From assembly GCF_009755605.1 (NCBI RefSeq), contig NZ_WPNZ01000002.1:172184-236183 (forward strand): 64,000 nucleotides of DNA, in the 5' to 3' direction. Shown here piece by piece: positions 9,667-21,545 of this stretch (position 1 is its first letter; the number at the start of each line of letters is the position of its first letter). A program made the position numbers and the translations under genes. Origin of the DNA: Streptomyces typhae. Its GTDB lineage: Bacteria > Actinomycetota > Actinomycetes > Streptomycetales > Streptomycetaceae. A model generated the notes under the pieces. The model saw nothing but the letters and a program-made list of their open reading frames with translations, was not told the origin of the DNA and did not search any database.

Positions 9667-10227
9667 ATGACCGTGCACAGGAGGAGTAGTCGCCACGTCG
9701 GACCGGACGGGTCGGGAAGGCACGAGCCGTGGACCGTGGCCCCCGAGCCCGTCGGCTCGGCGGCGGCGGTCGCGCTGTGGCGTGCGTACTACACGGAGGT
9801 CAGCGACCGCTGGTACGAGGTGCACGAGGGGCGTCGTACGGACGCCGCCGAGCTGGAGCGGGGCATCGCGGAGGACACCGGTGCGGGGCTCTCGCCGCCC
9901 GCCGGTGTCCTCCTCGTGGCGCGCCACGGCGGTGAGCCGGCGGGCACGGTGGGCGTGCGCCTCGTCGCGCCCGGCACGGCCGAGCTGACCCGCGTCTTCG
10001 TGCTGCCCGCGCTGCGCGGTAAGGGCGGCGGGACGGTCCTCCTGACCGCCGCGGAGGAGGCCGCCCAGGGTCTGGGCGCGACCCATGTCCGCCTCGACAC
10101 CCGCAACGACCTCGTCGAGGCACGGGCCCTCTACGCGCGCCACGGGTACGTCGAGGGACCTCCGCACAACTCCGACATGTACGCGGAACACTGGTTCCGC
10201 AAGAACCTGCCCCCGCGAACGGCCTGA
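9667..10227 (+). CDS. GNAT family N-acetyltransferase
   Basis: 186 residues. The acetyl-CoA motif appears as VFVLPALRGKGGGTVLL in the second half, followed by the late beta strand VRLDTRND and the C-terminal YARHGY. This matches small-molecule or protein N-acetyltransferases; the substrate is unknown. Start ATG at 9667 (a TTG three codons upstream is in frame). A short palindrome, ATCCCTTGGGAT, lies about 30 bases upstream and could be an operator. Confidence 0.85.
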   Translation: MTVHRRSSRHVGPDGSGRHEPWTVAPEPVGSAAAVALWRAYYTEVSDRWYEVHEGRRTDAAELERGIAEDTGAGLSPPAGVLLVARHGGEPAGTVGVRLVAPGTAELTRVFVLPALRGKGGGTVLLTAAEEAAQGLGATHVRLDTRNDLVEARALYARHGYVEGPPHNSDMYAEHWFRKNLPPRTA

Positions 10228-10626
10228 CGGCCGCGCCGCTACTGGTTCCGTCGCCGACCCGGGATGCGGGGTGAGGGTCGTGGGTGTGCCGCCGTACGCC
10301 GACCCGACGGCCGACAGCAACGGGCGGGCGGGTGGGAGACACCGCCGCGGCAGCGGCGGAAGAGGGCCACCACGGCGCACGGCGCGGGAACACCCCCGTA
10401 CGCCAGCCCGACGGCCGACAGCAACGGGCGGGCGGGTGGGAGACACCGTCGCGGTAGCGGCGGAAGACGGCCACCATGGCGTACGGCGCGGGAACACCCC
10501 CGTACGCCAGCCCGACGGCCGACAGCAACGGGCGGGCGGGCGGGAGACACCGCCGCGGCAGCGGCGGAAGAGGGCCACCACGGCGCACGGCGCGGGAACG
10601 CCCCGTACGGGAAGGGAGGGGGCCCT
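10228..10626. other. intergenic region filled by 104-bp tandem repeats
   Basis: About 400 bases between the stop codons of two convergent genes. Almost all of it is the tandem array in the next entry. Open frames here on both strands are repetitive by-products. Confidence 0.7.
10292..10603. repeat. three tandem copies of a 104-bp unit
   Basis: Units begin with CCGTACGCC at 10292, 10396 and 10500, exactly 104 bp apart, and a broken fourth start follows at 10603. The copies differ by only a few bases. Each contains GACGGCCGACAGCAACGGG, a run of CGGG, and a short hairpin around CCGCGGCAGCGG. Because it sits between convergent genes, it may act in termination or be a passive minisatellite. GC-rich tandem arrays like this are prone to assembly error. 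Confidence 0.92.
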
Positions 10627-12711
<2,085 letters not shown>

Positions 12712-12785
12712 TTATGGCCTGTTGAGTCGTGCGGCTGCATACTCCTGGGAAGCCCTGTGGGGCCGGCGAGGGAGGGGAGCGGGCA

Positions 12786-13868
12786 GTGGACACGGGAGAC
12801 GCGGCACGGGGCCGGTTAGATGAGCCCGGGGAGCCGGGCGTGACAGGGGCGGCGGCCGGGGCGGCCGGATGCCCGGGGTGCGGCACGGCCAGGGGCCCCG
12901 GCGGGGAGCCCGCCTGCGGCTGTGCGGGCGCGGCGGCCCGTGCGGCCCTGGAGGCGCGGTCGGCCCAGGCGGCGGCCGTGGAGGACTTCGATCCGCTGCG
13001 GATCCGCCCGTATGTGACGCTGCCGGAGCCGTCGGCACCGTCGCCCCCGCCTCCGCTGCCCGGAGGCACCGGACCGGACACGAGAACCGGCACCGGAACA
13101 GCCTCGGACACAGGCACAGGCACAGGCGCCGAAGCAGGCACAGACGCGGGCACACACGCGGGCACGGGCCCCGTACCACCACCCCCCGGCCCCGTAGCCG
13201 CGGGCCGGGAGCGGCGCCGCAGCCGCGCCGCCCTCTTCTCCGGCGCGGGCATGCTCGCCGCCTCCGCGGCCGTCTTCGCCGGTGGCATGTACGCGGGTGC
13301 CGGGGGCGGCGGCGGGCTCGAAGGGCACGCGGACCGTGCCCTGCCGGACACGGCGTCGAGCAGCCCGGACCGCCCCGGCCACCCCGGCGCCGGGGACCCC
13401 GGCGCGGACGAACCCGCCCTTCAGACGTCGGTGCGCTCCGCGGCCGTCGCGCCGAGCCCCGGCGCGACCCGCGCGGAACCGCGCGCGACGCGCCCCTCGC
13501 CGGAGCCGTCGTCCTCGTCCCCGTCGGCGTCCGCGCGGCAGGAGTCCCCTCGTACGCTGCGGGAACCGGCGACGTCACCGACGCGTACGACGGCCCGCGC
13601 GACCGGCACGGTGATCCTGCCACCCGACCGGCGCCCGCAGGGTCTCCGGGCCCTGCACGTGGGCGACACGGGTCCCGATGTGAGCGAACTCCAGTGCCGA
13701 CTGGGACAGTTGTCCCTGTACGTGGGCCCGCGGGACGGCACCTACTCCCCCGCGGTCGCCGACGCGGTGGCCCGCTTCCAGTGGGCGCGCGGCGTCACCG
13801 ACGACCCGCCCGGCACCTACGGCCGGGCGACCCGCCGGGCCTTGGAGGCGGAGACGACCGTGTCTTAG
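12786..13868 (+). CDS. membrane-anchored protein with C-terminal peptidoglycan-binding domain
   Basis: 360 residues. A Cys-rich N-terminus (CPGCGTARG...CGCAG) and a Thr/Gly-rich repeat (TGTGTGAEAGTDAGTHAG) precede one membrane segment at about 150-170, then a long Ser/Pro/Arg linker, and a PG_binding_1 domain at about 295-355 (LRALHVGDTGPDVSELQ ... YSPAVADAVARFQ). By topology the C-terminal domain faces the wall. The cytoplasmic Cys pairs could bind zinc. GTG at 12786 follows GGAGGGGAG. It diverges from the exporter gene. Confidence 0.8.
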   Translation: MDTGDAARGRLDEPGEPGVTGAAAGAAGCPGCGTARGPGGEPACGCAGAAARAALEARSAQAAAVEDFDPLRIRPYVTLPEPSAPSPPPPLPGGTGPDTRTGTGTASDTGTGTGAEAGTDAGTHAGTGPVPPPPGPVAAGRERRRSRAALFSGAGMLAASAAVFAGGMYAGAGGGGGLEGHADRALPDTASSSPDRPGHPGAGDPGADEPALQTSVRSAAVAPSPGATRAEPRATRPSPEPSSSSPSASARQESPRTLREPATSPTRTTARATGTVILPPDRRPQGLRALHVGDTGPDVSELQCRLGQLSLYVGPRDGTYSPAVADAVARFQWARGVTDDPPGTYGRATRRALEAETTVS

Positions 13869-13953
13869 GGGGCACGGCCGAAGTGGGCCTCAGCCCGAGA
13901 GGCGCCCGGCTGAAGAGGACCTCGACCGAAGGAGACCCCGGCCGAGGGGTGCC

Positions 13954-14613
13954 TCAGCCGAAGACGAGGCGTATCGCGCCGTCCGCGGTCGGGGTGACCC
14001 GGACCCGCGTCAGGTCGTCCACCCACACCGTGGGCTCATGGGCACCGGCGCGGGAGCCTATCCCGACGACCCGCATCCCGGCGGCCCTGCCGGCCGCGAT
14101 GCCCGCCCCGGAGTCCTCGAAGACGACGCAGTCGGCGGGGTCGAAGCCCAGCTCGGCGGCGCCCTTGAGGAAGCCCTCGGGGTCGGGCTTGCTGGCGGAG
14201 ACGTTCTCGGCGGTCACGCGCACCGCGGGCAGCGGGAGCCCGGCGGCGGCCATCCGCCCGGTGGACAGCGGTATGTCGGCGGACGTCACCAGGGCGTGCG
14301 GGAGACCGGCGAGCGAGGCGAGGAAGCCGGGGGCGCCGGGCACGGGGACGACGCCGTCCATGTCGGCGGTCTCCTCGGCGAGCATCGCCCGGTTCTCGGC
14401 GAGGTTCTCGGCCAGGGGCCTGTCGGGCAGCAGCAGCGCCATCGAGGCGTGGCCCTGGCGGCCGTGCGCGACGCGCAGGACCTCGTCCCCGTCGAGGCCG
14501 TGCCGGGCGGCCCAGCGCCGCCAGACGCGCTCCACGACGGCGTCGGAGTTGACGAGGGTGCCGTCCATGTCGAGGAGGAGGGCTCGGGCGGTCAGTTCGT
14601 TCACGGCCGTCAT
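13954..14613 (-). CDS. HAD-superfamily sugar-phosphatase-like hydrolase
   Basis: 219 residues. HAD motifs in order: I LLLDMDGTLVNSD (nucleophile Asp15), II VTSAD at about 108, III Lys in SKPDPEGF at about 140, IV FEDSGAGIAAG at about 165. The cap is the small helical type inserted after motif I, as in beta-phosphoglucomutase/sugar-phosphatase members. The natural substrate is unknown. ATG at 14613 is chosen with CTGGAG upstream; a longer frame upstream lacks homology-like character. Confidence 0.87.
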   Translation of the reverse strand: MTAVNELTARALLLDMDGTLVNSDAVVERVWRRWAARHGLDGDEVLRVAHGRQGHASMALLLPDRPLAENLAENRAMLAEETADMDGVVPVPGAPGFLASLAGLPHALVTSADIPLSTGRMAAAGLPLPAVRVTAENVSASKPDPEGFLKGAAELGFDPADCVVFEDSGAGIAAGRAAGMRVVGIGSRAGAHEPTVWVDDLTRVRVTPTADGAIRLVFG

Positions 14614-14844
14614 CGGCGCACTCCAGAGGGGAAGAACCGCAGGGAAACGCGGACGCGGGGCGTCCCGGGGATCAAGGCGGCCCCGCCCGCCGGTCAGGGA
14701 GTACGGGCGGAGCCACTTTGTTCCCTCACGGTACAAAACAAGCCCCTCATGCGCCAACACCGCAGGTCAAGCCGTTGTGCGAGCACAAGCCCAGGCGCCC
14801 GTGACCTGGCGCTCAGACCCAGCCGGGGCCGGGCCCCGGCGCCG

Positions 14845-14913
14845 GGTCCACTCCCTCAGGCCACCGCCGGGGCCGCGCCCCCGGCGTCAGGTCCACTCCC
14901 TCAGGCCACCGCC
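14845..14913. repeat. 24-bp direct repeat overlapping the 3' end of the exporter gene
   Basis: GGTCCACTCCCTCAGGCCAC plus CGCC occurs at 14845-14868 and again at 14890-14913. The second copy includes the stop codon and last codons of the TMEM165-like gene, so a small duplication has copied that gene's end downstream. Confidence 0.8.
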
Positions 14914-15485
14914 TCGATGAGGCTCCACACACCGAGCGCCAGCATCAGAACCCCCGCGATCTTCGTGATGAGGGACAGCGGCACCCGCTTCATCAGCGCC
15001 TTGCCGCCCACGATGCCGATCCCGGCGACCGCCCACAGCGCGAGCACCGCGCCGAGGCCCACGGACAGCGGGTCGTCGTACCGCGCCGCCATGTTGGCCG
15101 TCATGATCTGCGTGAGGTCGCCGAACTCCGCGACCAGGATGAGCATGAAGCCCGCTCCCGAGACCCGCCAGAAGCTCTGGTCCTTCGGCGCCTTCACCTC
15201 GTCGCCGTCCTCGTCGCCGCCCTTGGAGAGCAGCAGCATCGCGGCGCCGCCGAGGAAGAGGACGCCGGTGAGCGCGTGCACCAGCTGCTGCGGAAGGAGC
15301 GTGAGCACGCTGCCCGCGGCCACCGCGAGCACCACGTGCAGGGCGAAGGCGGCGGCGACTCCGGCGAAGACGTACGAGGCGCGGTAGCGGGTGCCGAGGA
15401 CGAGCCCGGCGAGCGCGGTCTTGTCGGGGAGTTCGGCGAGGAAGACCACGCCGAAGACGAGCGCCGTCACACTGATGCTGATCAA
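14901..15485 (-). CDS. TMEM165/GDT1 (UPF0016) family cation exporter, probable Mn2+ exporter
   Basis: 194 residues, six or seven membrane helices in two homologous halves. Each half has the family's acidic motif: ELPDKT (18-23, where most members have E-x-G-D-K/R-T) and EFGDLT (about 119-124). Family members export Mn2+ or Ca2+. A Gly to Pro change in the first motif is common in bacterial members. The upstream yybP-ykoY riboswitch strongly supports Mn2+ as substrate. ATG at 15485 with GAGGAAC about 10 bases upstream. Confidence 0.88.
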   Translation of the reverse strand: MISISVTALVFGVVFLAELPDKTALAGLVLGTRYRASYVFAGVAAAFALHVVLAVAAGSVLTLLPQQLVHALTGVLFLGGAAMLLLSKGGDEDGDEVKAPKDQSFWRVSGAGFMLILVAEFGDLTQIMTANMAARYDDPLSVGLGAVLALWAVAGIGIVGGKALMKRVPLSLITKIAGVLMLALGVWSLIEAVA

Positions 15486-15597
15486 GGTTCCTCAATCGGT
15501 CGGGCCGCCCCGCCGAGAGTTCCGCAGCCTTCGCGTACGACACCTCGGCACGGCAGCGCACGGCTGCGCGCACGGGTGTGCACGCTGAGCACTGCTG

Positions 15598-15712
15598 GCC
15601 GAAGGTCTCGCTGGCCGCCCACCGCGTGGGCTGCCTCCGGGCGCCGGCTCAGACGAACTGAGCAGTATGTCGACGGTCCGGCGAAGAGCTACTCCCCTTC
15701 TGCTCCGGCCAT
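15598..15712 (-). promoter_or_regulatory. yybP-ykoY (Mn2+) riboswitch
   Basis: On the minus strand the leader of the exporter gene contains the conserved first loop GGGGAGTAGC (15688-15697), a middle segment GTCGACATACTGC, several GC helices and the second conserved loop AGCGAGACC (15604-15612). GAAGG and CCTTC close the P1 stem. This is the conserved frame of the manganese-sensing yybP-ykoY class, which typically sits upstream of UPF0016 exporters. The ~110 bases between the aptamer and the ATG would be the expression platform. Confidence 0.85.
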
Positions 15713-16118
15713 CCTACGCGACCCGCGCACCGCCCCGGCCAGGGACTTTGGCCCCGCCCCCTTCGATCGTGACCCATGCCACACCGGGCACCCGGGCCGC
15801 CGCACCCGACCGCCCGGAACACCGCGAGCACCCCGAGCACCCCGAGCACCCCGAGCACCCCGAGCACCCCGAGCACCCCGAGCACCCACCGGACACCGGG
15901 AGCGCCACCCGCGGCCACCCGGCACACCCACGCGCCCGGCATTTCACCCCGAAGTACCAACTTCCGCCTCAACGCGCCGCCATGACGGGGCACCAGAACC
16001 CTTGATGTTTACAGGTGATTGACGCGACCCTGTCACTCAGTGCACACCTCGGCGCCATCCGAGCACGCCAGCATGACCGCCCCACCGGTCAACGTCCCCC
16101 CACACCAAGGGAGTTCAG
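15713..16118. other. intergenic region with 9-bp tandem repeat
   Basis: About 400 bases between the riboswitch and the secreted nuclease gene. It should contain the promoters of both divergent units. The main visible feature is the 9-bp array listed next. Open frames through it on both strands are simple-sequence artefacts (Glu-His-Pro on one strand, Gly-Ala-Arg or Cys-Ser-Gly on the other). Confidence 0.55.
15826..15888. repeat. 9-bp tandem repeat, seven units
   Basis: GAGCACCCC repeated seven times with period 9; only the last unit has a change. It lies in the gap between two divergent transcription units, so slippage would alter promoter spacing. Confidence 0.9.
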
Positions 16119-16766
16119 ATGCCCACGTTCTACGCGCGTCACCGCGCCGCCACCCTCGGCGCCCTCACCGCCCTGGCCGCCGCGGGCACCCTGCTCGCCG
16201 GCTCGCCCGCCCAGGCCGCCCCGCCCACCCCCGTCGACGCGAGCACCGCCCGCACCTACCTCGGCCAGCTCACCGTGCGCGCCGAGGGCTCCTCCGACGG
16301 CTACAGCCGCGAGAAGTTCCCGCACTGGGCGACCCAGTCCGGCGCCTGCAACACCCGTGAGGTCGTCCTCAAGCGGGACGGCCAGAACGTCCAGCAGGAC
16401 GGGAACTGTGCCGCCGTCTCCGGCACCTGGAAGTCCGCCTACGACAACGCCACCTGGACCCAGGCCTCCGACCTCGACATCGACCACGTCGTACCGCTCT
16501 CCGAGGCGTGGAAGTCCGGCGCCAACGCCTGGACCACCGACCGCCGCAAGAGCTTCGCCAACGACCTGGGCCAGCCCCAGCTCATCGCCGTCACCGACAA
16601 CGTCAACCAGGCCAAGGGCGACAAGGACCCGGCCGAGTGGATGCCGCCCACGTCGTCGTACCACTGCTTCTACGTCCGCATGTGGGTGGACGTGAAGCAC
16701 CACTACGGCCTCACCGTCGACTCCGCCGAGAAGAGCAAGCTCACCTCGGTCCTCAACGGCTGCTGA
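16119..16766 (+). CDS. secreted HNH nuclease (GmrSD C-terminal/DUF1524-like)
   Basis: 215 residues. A Sec signal peptide covers about residues 1-33 (cut near AQA-AP). The catalytic beta-beta-alpha metal finger is DIDHVVPLSEAW at about 120-131, followed by an Asn-rich segment (FANDLGQPQLIAVTDNVNQAKGDKD) with the second metal ligands. This is the widespread streptomycete secreted DNase/HNH type that degrades extracellular nucleic acid. Four Cys may form disulfides. ATG at 16119 with AAGGGAG upstream. Confidence 0.9.
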   Translation: MPTFYARHRAATLGALTALAAAGTLLAGSPAQAAPPTPVDASTARTYLGQLTVRAEGSSDGYSREKFPHWATQSGACNTREVVLKRDGQNVQQDGNCAAVSGTWKSAYDNATWTQASDLDIDHVVPLSEAWKSGANAWTTDRRKSFANDLGQPQLIAVTDNVNQAKGDKDPAEWMPPTSSYHCFYVRMWVDVKHHYGLTVDSAEKSKLTSVLNGC

Positions 16767-16876
16767 CCGGCCGCCGACCGGCCGCCGACCGGCGCTGATC
16801 ACTCCGCTTCGGCGGAACCGGCCCGCCCGCCTCCGTCGTTCCGTACCGTACGGGGCGACGGAGGAGGGTGATCACT

Positions 16877-18622
<1,746 letters not shown>

Positions 18623-18782
18623 GCCATGAGCCCATGAGTGCTTGCCTGCCTCCGTGCCCGCCGACCCCATGGGCCGGTATGCCCTTTCCGTCGGCGTGAC
18701 GCGGGCCACAACCGGATGACGATCCTCCGAAGCGGGGTCCTGCGACCGCACTGCCGACGGCATGATGTCCCGGTCCCTCCGT

Positions 18783-18837
18783 CCGTACCGGGAGCCATGA
18801 GCCGTACCGGGAGTCACGATCCGTACCGGGAGTCACG
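18783..18837. repeat. short direct repeats upstream of the FAD protein gene
   Basis: CCGTACCGGGAG occurs three times (each followed by a CA-rich spacer) with a period of 18-19 bp, immediately before the TTG start at 18841. They could be regulator binding sites or a decaying minisatellite. Confidence 0.7.
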
Positions 18838-18840
18838 CCT

Positions 18841-20844
18841 TTGTCTGCTGCCCCGCCCGCTGACCCTTCCATAGCCGTCGTCGGCGCGGGGCCACGCGGC
18901 ACCAGCGTCCTGGAGCGCCTGTGCGCGTCGGCCACCGAGCTGCTGCCCCTGGGGGCGCGGCTCACGGTCCACGTGGTCGATCCGGCGCCGCCGGGTCCGG
19001 GACGGGTCTGGCGCACCGCCCAGCCGCCGGAGCTCCTGATGAACACCGTCGCCTCCCAGGTGACGCTGTTCACCGACGCGAGTGTCGACTGCGCGGGGCC
19101 GGTGCGGCCGGGGCCGAGCCTGTACGAGTGGGCCGCCCGCGGGCACCTGCCGGGGCTCGGCCCCGACGACTATCCGACGCGCGCCGACTACGGCCGCTAC
19201 CTGGAGTGGTTCTTCGCCCGCACCGTGGCCGCCGCGCCCGAAGCCGTCCGCGTCGTCGTGCACCCGGCGCGCGCGGTCGGCCTGAGCGAGGAGCCCGACG
19301 GACGGCAGACCCTCGTGCTCGACGACGCCGAGGTGCTGTCCGGGCTCGGCGCCGTCGTCCTCGCCCAGGGGCATCTGCCGGCGGCCCCCGACCCGGCCCA
19401 GGCGGAGCTCTCCGCGTACGCCGCCCGGCACGGCCTGCGCCACATCCCGCCCGCCAACCCCGCCGACATCGACCTGAGCGCGGTCGCGCCCGGCGAACCG
19501 GTGCTGCTGCGCGGCCTCGGCCTGAACTTCTTCGACCACATGGCGCTCCTGACCGTGGGGCGCGGCGGCCGTTTCGTCACCGGCGAGGACGGCGCGCCGC
19601 GCTATGCGGCGAGCGGCGACGAGCCGCGCCTGTACGCCGGTTCGCGCCGCGGAGTCCCGTACCAGGCACGCGGCGACAACGCCAAGGGCCCCTACGGGCG
19701 GCACCGGCCCGCGGTCCTCACCCCTGAGGTCATCGCCCGGTTCCGCAAGCGCGCGGACAGCGGGGACGCGCCCGACTTCCGCGCCGAGGTGTGGCCGCTG
19801 GTCGCCAAGGAGGTCGAGACAGTCCACTACACGGCGCGGCTGAACGCCTCCGGCGCGGCGGAGCGGGCCCGCGCCTTTCCCGACCGCTTCCTCGACACCG
19901 CGCCCGGCAGCCCCGAAGAAGCCCTCGTCCTGGACGAGTTCGGGTTCGCCCCCGACGACCGCTGGTCCTGGGAGCGGCTCGCGCGGCCGTACGCGGGGCT
20001 CCGCTTCGGCTCGCCCGACGACCATCGGGCCCGGCTGCTCGACCGGCTGCGCGACGACGTCGCGCAGGCCAGGCTCGGCAATGTGGCGGGCCCGCTCAAG
20101 GCGGCCCTCGACGTGCTCCGCGACCTGCGCAACGAACTGCGCCTCGTCGTCGACCACGGCGGCCTGACCGGCGCCTCGCGCCGCGCCCATCTGGACGGCT
20201 GGTACACGCCGTTCAACGCCTTCCTGTCGATCGGCCCGCCGCGGCGCCGCGTCGAGGAACTCGTCGCGCTGATCGAGGCGGGAGTCGTGGAGGTCGTCGG
20301 GCCGCGGATCGACGTGCGCGGCGCGGACGGGGCGTTCCACGCGCACTCGCCGGACGTGCCGGGCTCCGGGGTGCGGGTGACCACCCTCATCGAGGCCCGG
20401 CTGCCCGAGCCCGACCTGCGGCGCACCGGGGACGCGCTGCTCGCGGGGCTCCTCGCCGCCGGGCAGTGCCGTCCGCACACCGTGGACGGCTACGAGACGG
20501 GCGGGCTCGACGTGACGCCGCGGCCGTACCGCCTGATCGACGGCGAAGGGCGGGCGCACGCGCGCAGGTTCGCGTTCGGGGTGCCGACGGAGGGGGTGCA
20601 CTGGGTGACGGCCGCGGGCGCCAGGCCGGGGGTGGACTCGGTGACGCTGTCCGACGCGGACGCGGTGGCGCGGGCCGCGCTGCGGGCGGCGGCTCCGGCT
20701 CCCACTCTGGCTCCGGGTCCGGCCCCGGCTCCGGCTCCGGCCCCGGCTCCGGCTCCGGCTCCGGCTCCGGAAGGGGCGATGTCCGCCCCCGCGCGGGAGA
20801 TTCTCACGAAACACTCAGATGTTGAAGTTGCAAGTACTAATTAG
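18841..20844 (+). CDS. FAD/NAD(P)-binding protein (FAD-NAD(P)-binding domain family)
   Basis: 667 residues. The dinucleotide-binding turn is VVGAGPRGTSVLERL at about 13-27, with the acidic end of strand 2 in HVVDPAPPG. The size and motifs fit the large FAD-NAD(P)-binding proteins (PF13454-like) related to ornithine/lysine monooxygenase folds; the reaction is unknown. A Pro-Ala repeat of about 25 residues near the C-terminus precedes a short polar tail. The start is TTG at 18841. An iron-box-like site overlaps its stop codon, which concerns the next gene. Confidence 0.78.
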   Translation: MSAAPPADPSIAVVGAGPRGTSVLERLCASATELLPLGARLTVHVVDPAPPGPGRVWRTAQPPELLMNTVASQVTLFTDASVDCAGPVRPGPSLYEWAARGHLPGLGPDDYPTRADYGRYLEWFFARTVAAAPEAVRVVVHPARAVGLSEEPDGRQTLVLDDAEVLSGLGAVVLAQGHLPAAPDPAQAELSAYAARHGLRHIPPANPADIDLSAVAPGEPVLLRGLGLNFFDHMALLTVGRGGRFVTGEDGAPRYAASGDEPRLYAGSRRGVPYQARGDNAKGPYGRHRPAVLTPEVIARFRKRADSGDAPDFRAEVWPLVAKEVETVHYTARLNASGAAERARAFPDRFLDTAPGSPEEALVLDEFGFAPDDRWSWERLARPYAGLRFGSPDDHRARLLDRLRDDVAQARLGNVAGPLKAALDVLRDLRNELRLVVDHGGLTGASRRAHLDGWYTPFNAFLSIGPPRRRVEELVALIEAGVVEVVGPRIDVRGADGAFHAHSPDVPGSGVRVTTLIEARLPEPDLRRTGDALLAGLLAAGQCRPHTVDGYETGGLDVTPRPYRLIDGEGRAHARRFAFGVPTEGVHWVTAAGARPGVDSVTLSDADAVARAALRAAAPAPTLAPGPAPAPAPAPAPAPAPAPEGAMSAPAREILTKHSDVEVASTN

Positions 20845-20857
20845 GCGGACCTAATCT
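20828..20857 (+). promoter_or_regulatory. promoter with iron-box-like operator upstream of the DoxX gene
   Basis: TTGCAA (20828-20833) and TAATCT (20852-20857) are spaced 18 bp apart as a sigma-70-type promoter. Between them lies ATTAGGCGGACCTAAT (20840-20855), an inverted repeat matching the core TTAGGC..ACCTAA of the DmdR1/IdeR iron box (12 of 19 positions against the full consensus). Iron-dependent repression of the DoxX gene is inferred. Confidence 0.55.
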
Positions 20858-20915
20858 TGGATCTCCCGATCGGTTCCCGTCCCCAAACCGTTCAAGACCG
20901 AAGGAGTCCCCCACC

Positions 20916-21374
20916 ATGACTGGACGTCTGGACAGCGCCCAGCCCTATGCCCTCGGCCTCTTCCGCATAGTCGTCGGACTGCTCTTCGCCTGCCACGGCG
21001 CCGCCTCGCTCTTCGGCGCGCTCGGCGGCACCGACGGCTCCGGCGGCACCGTCGACGCCGGTACCTGGCCCGGCTGGTACGCGGCGGTCATCCAGCTCGT
21101 CGGCGGCAGCCTGGTCCTGCTCGGCCTCGGCACCCGCGCGGCGGCGTTCGTGTCGTCGGGGTCGATGGCCTACGCGTACTTCAAGGTGCACCAGCCGGAG
21201 GCGCTGTGGCCGATGGAGAACGGCGGTGAGGCCTCGGCGATGTTCTGCTGGGCCCTCCTGCTGCTCGTGTTCACCGGTTCCGGGGCGTTCGGCCTCGACC
21301 GGGTGATCGCCTCGGCCCGCCGCGAGCGCGAGCCGAAGGCCGCGGACTCGGAGCGCACGCCCGTCGCGGCCTGA
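20916..21374 (+). CDS. DoxX family membrane protein
   Basis: 152 residues with four membrane helices. The DoxX pattern begins at LGLFRIVVGLLFACHGAASLFG and continues with a conserved Gly-rich second helix (LVGGSLVLLGLGTRAAAF). Members are linked to redox and thiol stress in actinobacteria, sometimes with superoxide dismutase; here a Cu/Zn-SOD-like gene lies just downstream on the other strand. AAGGAG lies 12 bases before the ATG. Confidence 0.85.
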   Translation: MTGRLDSAQPYALGLFRIVVGLLFACHGAASLFGALGGTDGSGGTVDAGTWPGWYAAVIQLVGGSLVLLGLGTRAAAFVSSGSMAYAYFKVHQPEALWPMENGGEASAMFCWALLLLVFTGSGAFGLDRVIASARREREPKAADSERTPVAA

Positions 21375-21456
21375 CCCGCAGGGCGCGCACGGTCGGCGCC
21401 CCTTTCTCCGTGGCTGGTTCCCGATACGGAGGAAGGGGCGCCGTCGGCGTTCCGGC

Positions 21457-21540
21457 GCCTCGCCGGTTTTCCGGGGCCTCGCCGGTTTTTCGGGGCCTCG
21501 CCGGTTCTTCGAGGCCTCGCCGGTTTCCGAGGCCTCGCCC
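21457..21540. repeat. 19-bp tandem repeat, about 4.5 units
   Basis: GCCTCGCCGG followed by a T-rich step recurs at 21457, 21476, 21495, 21514 and 21532 (period 19, once 18). It lies between convergent stop codons of the DoxX and SOD-like genes and could support transcription termination in both directions. Confidence 0.85.
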
Positions 21541-21545
21541 CGGCG

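Noticed and set aside
10292..10603. CRISPR array
   Set aside because: The 104-bp units are contiguous and similar throughout, with no unique spacers and no cas genes.
15667..16005. Possible Glu-His-Pro repeat protein
   Set aside because: The repeat arises from the 9-bp minisatellite, the flanks lack protein-like composition, and no ribosome site exists.
18814..20814. 666-codon minus-strand frame opposite the FAD protein
   Set aside because: The plus frame has the GxGPxG dinucleotide site and family length; the minus frame is a mirror artefact.
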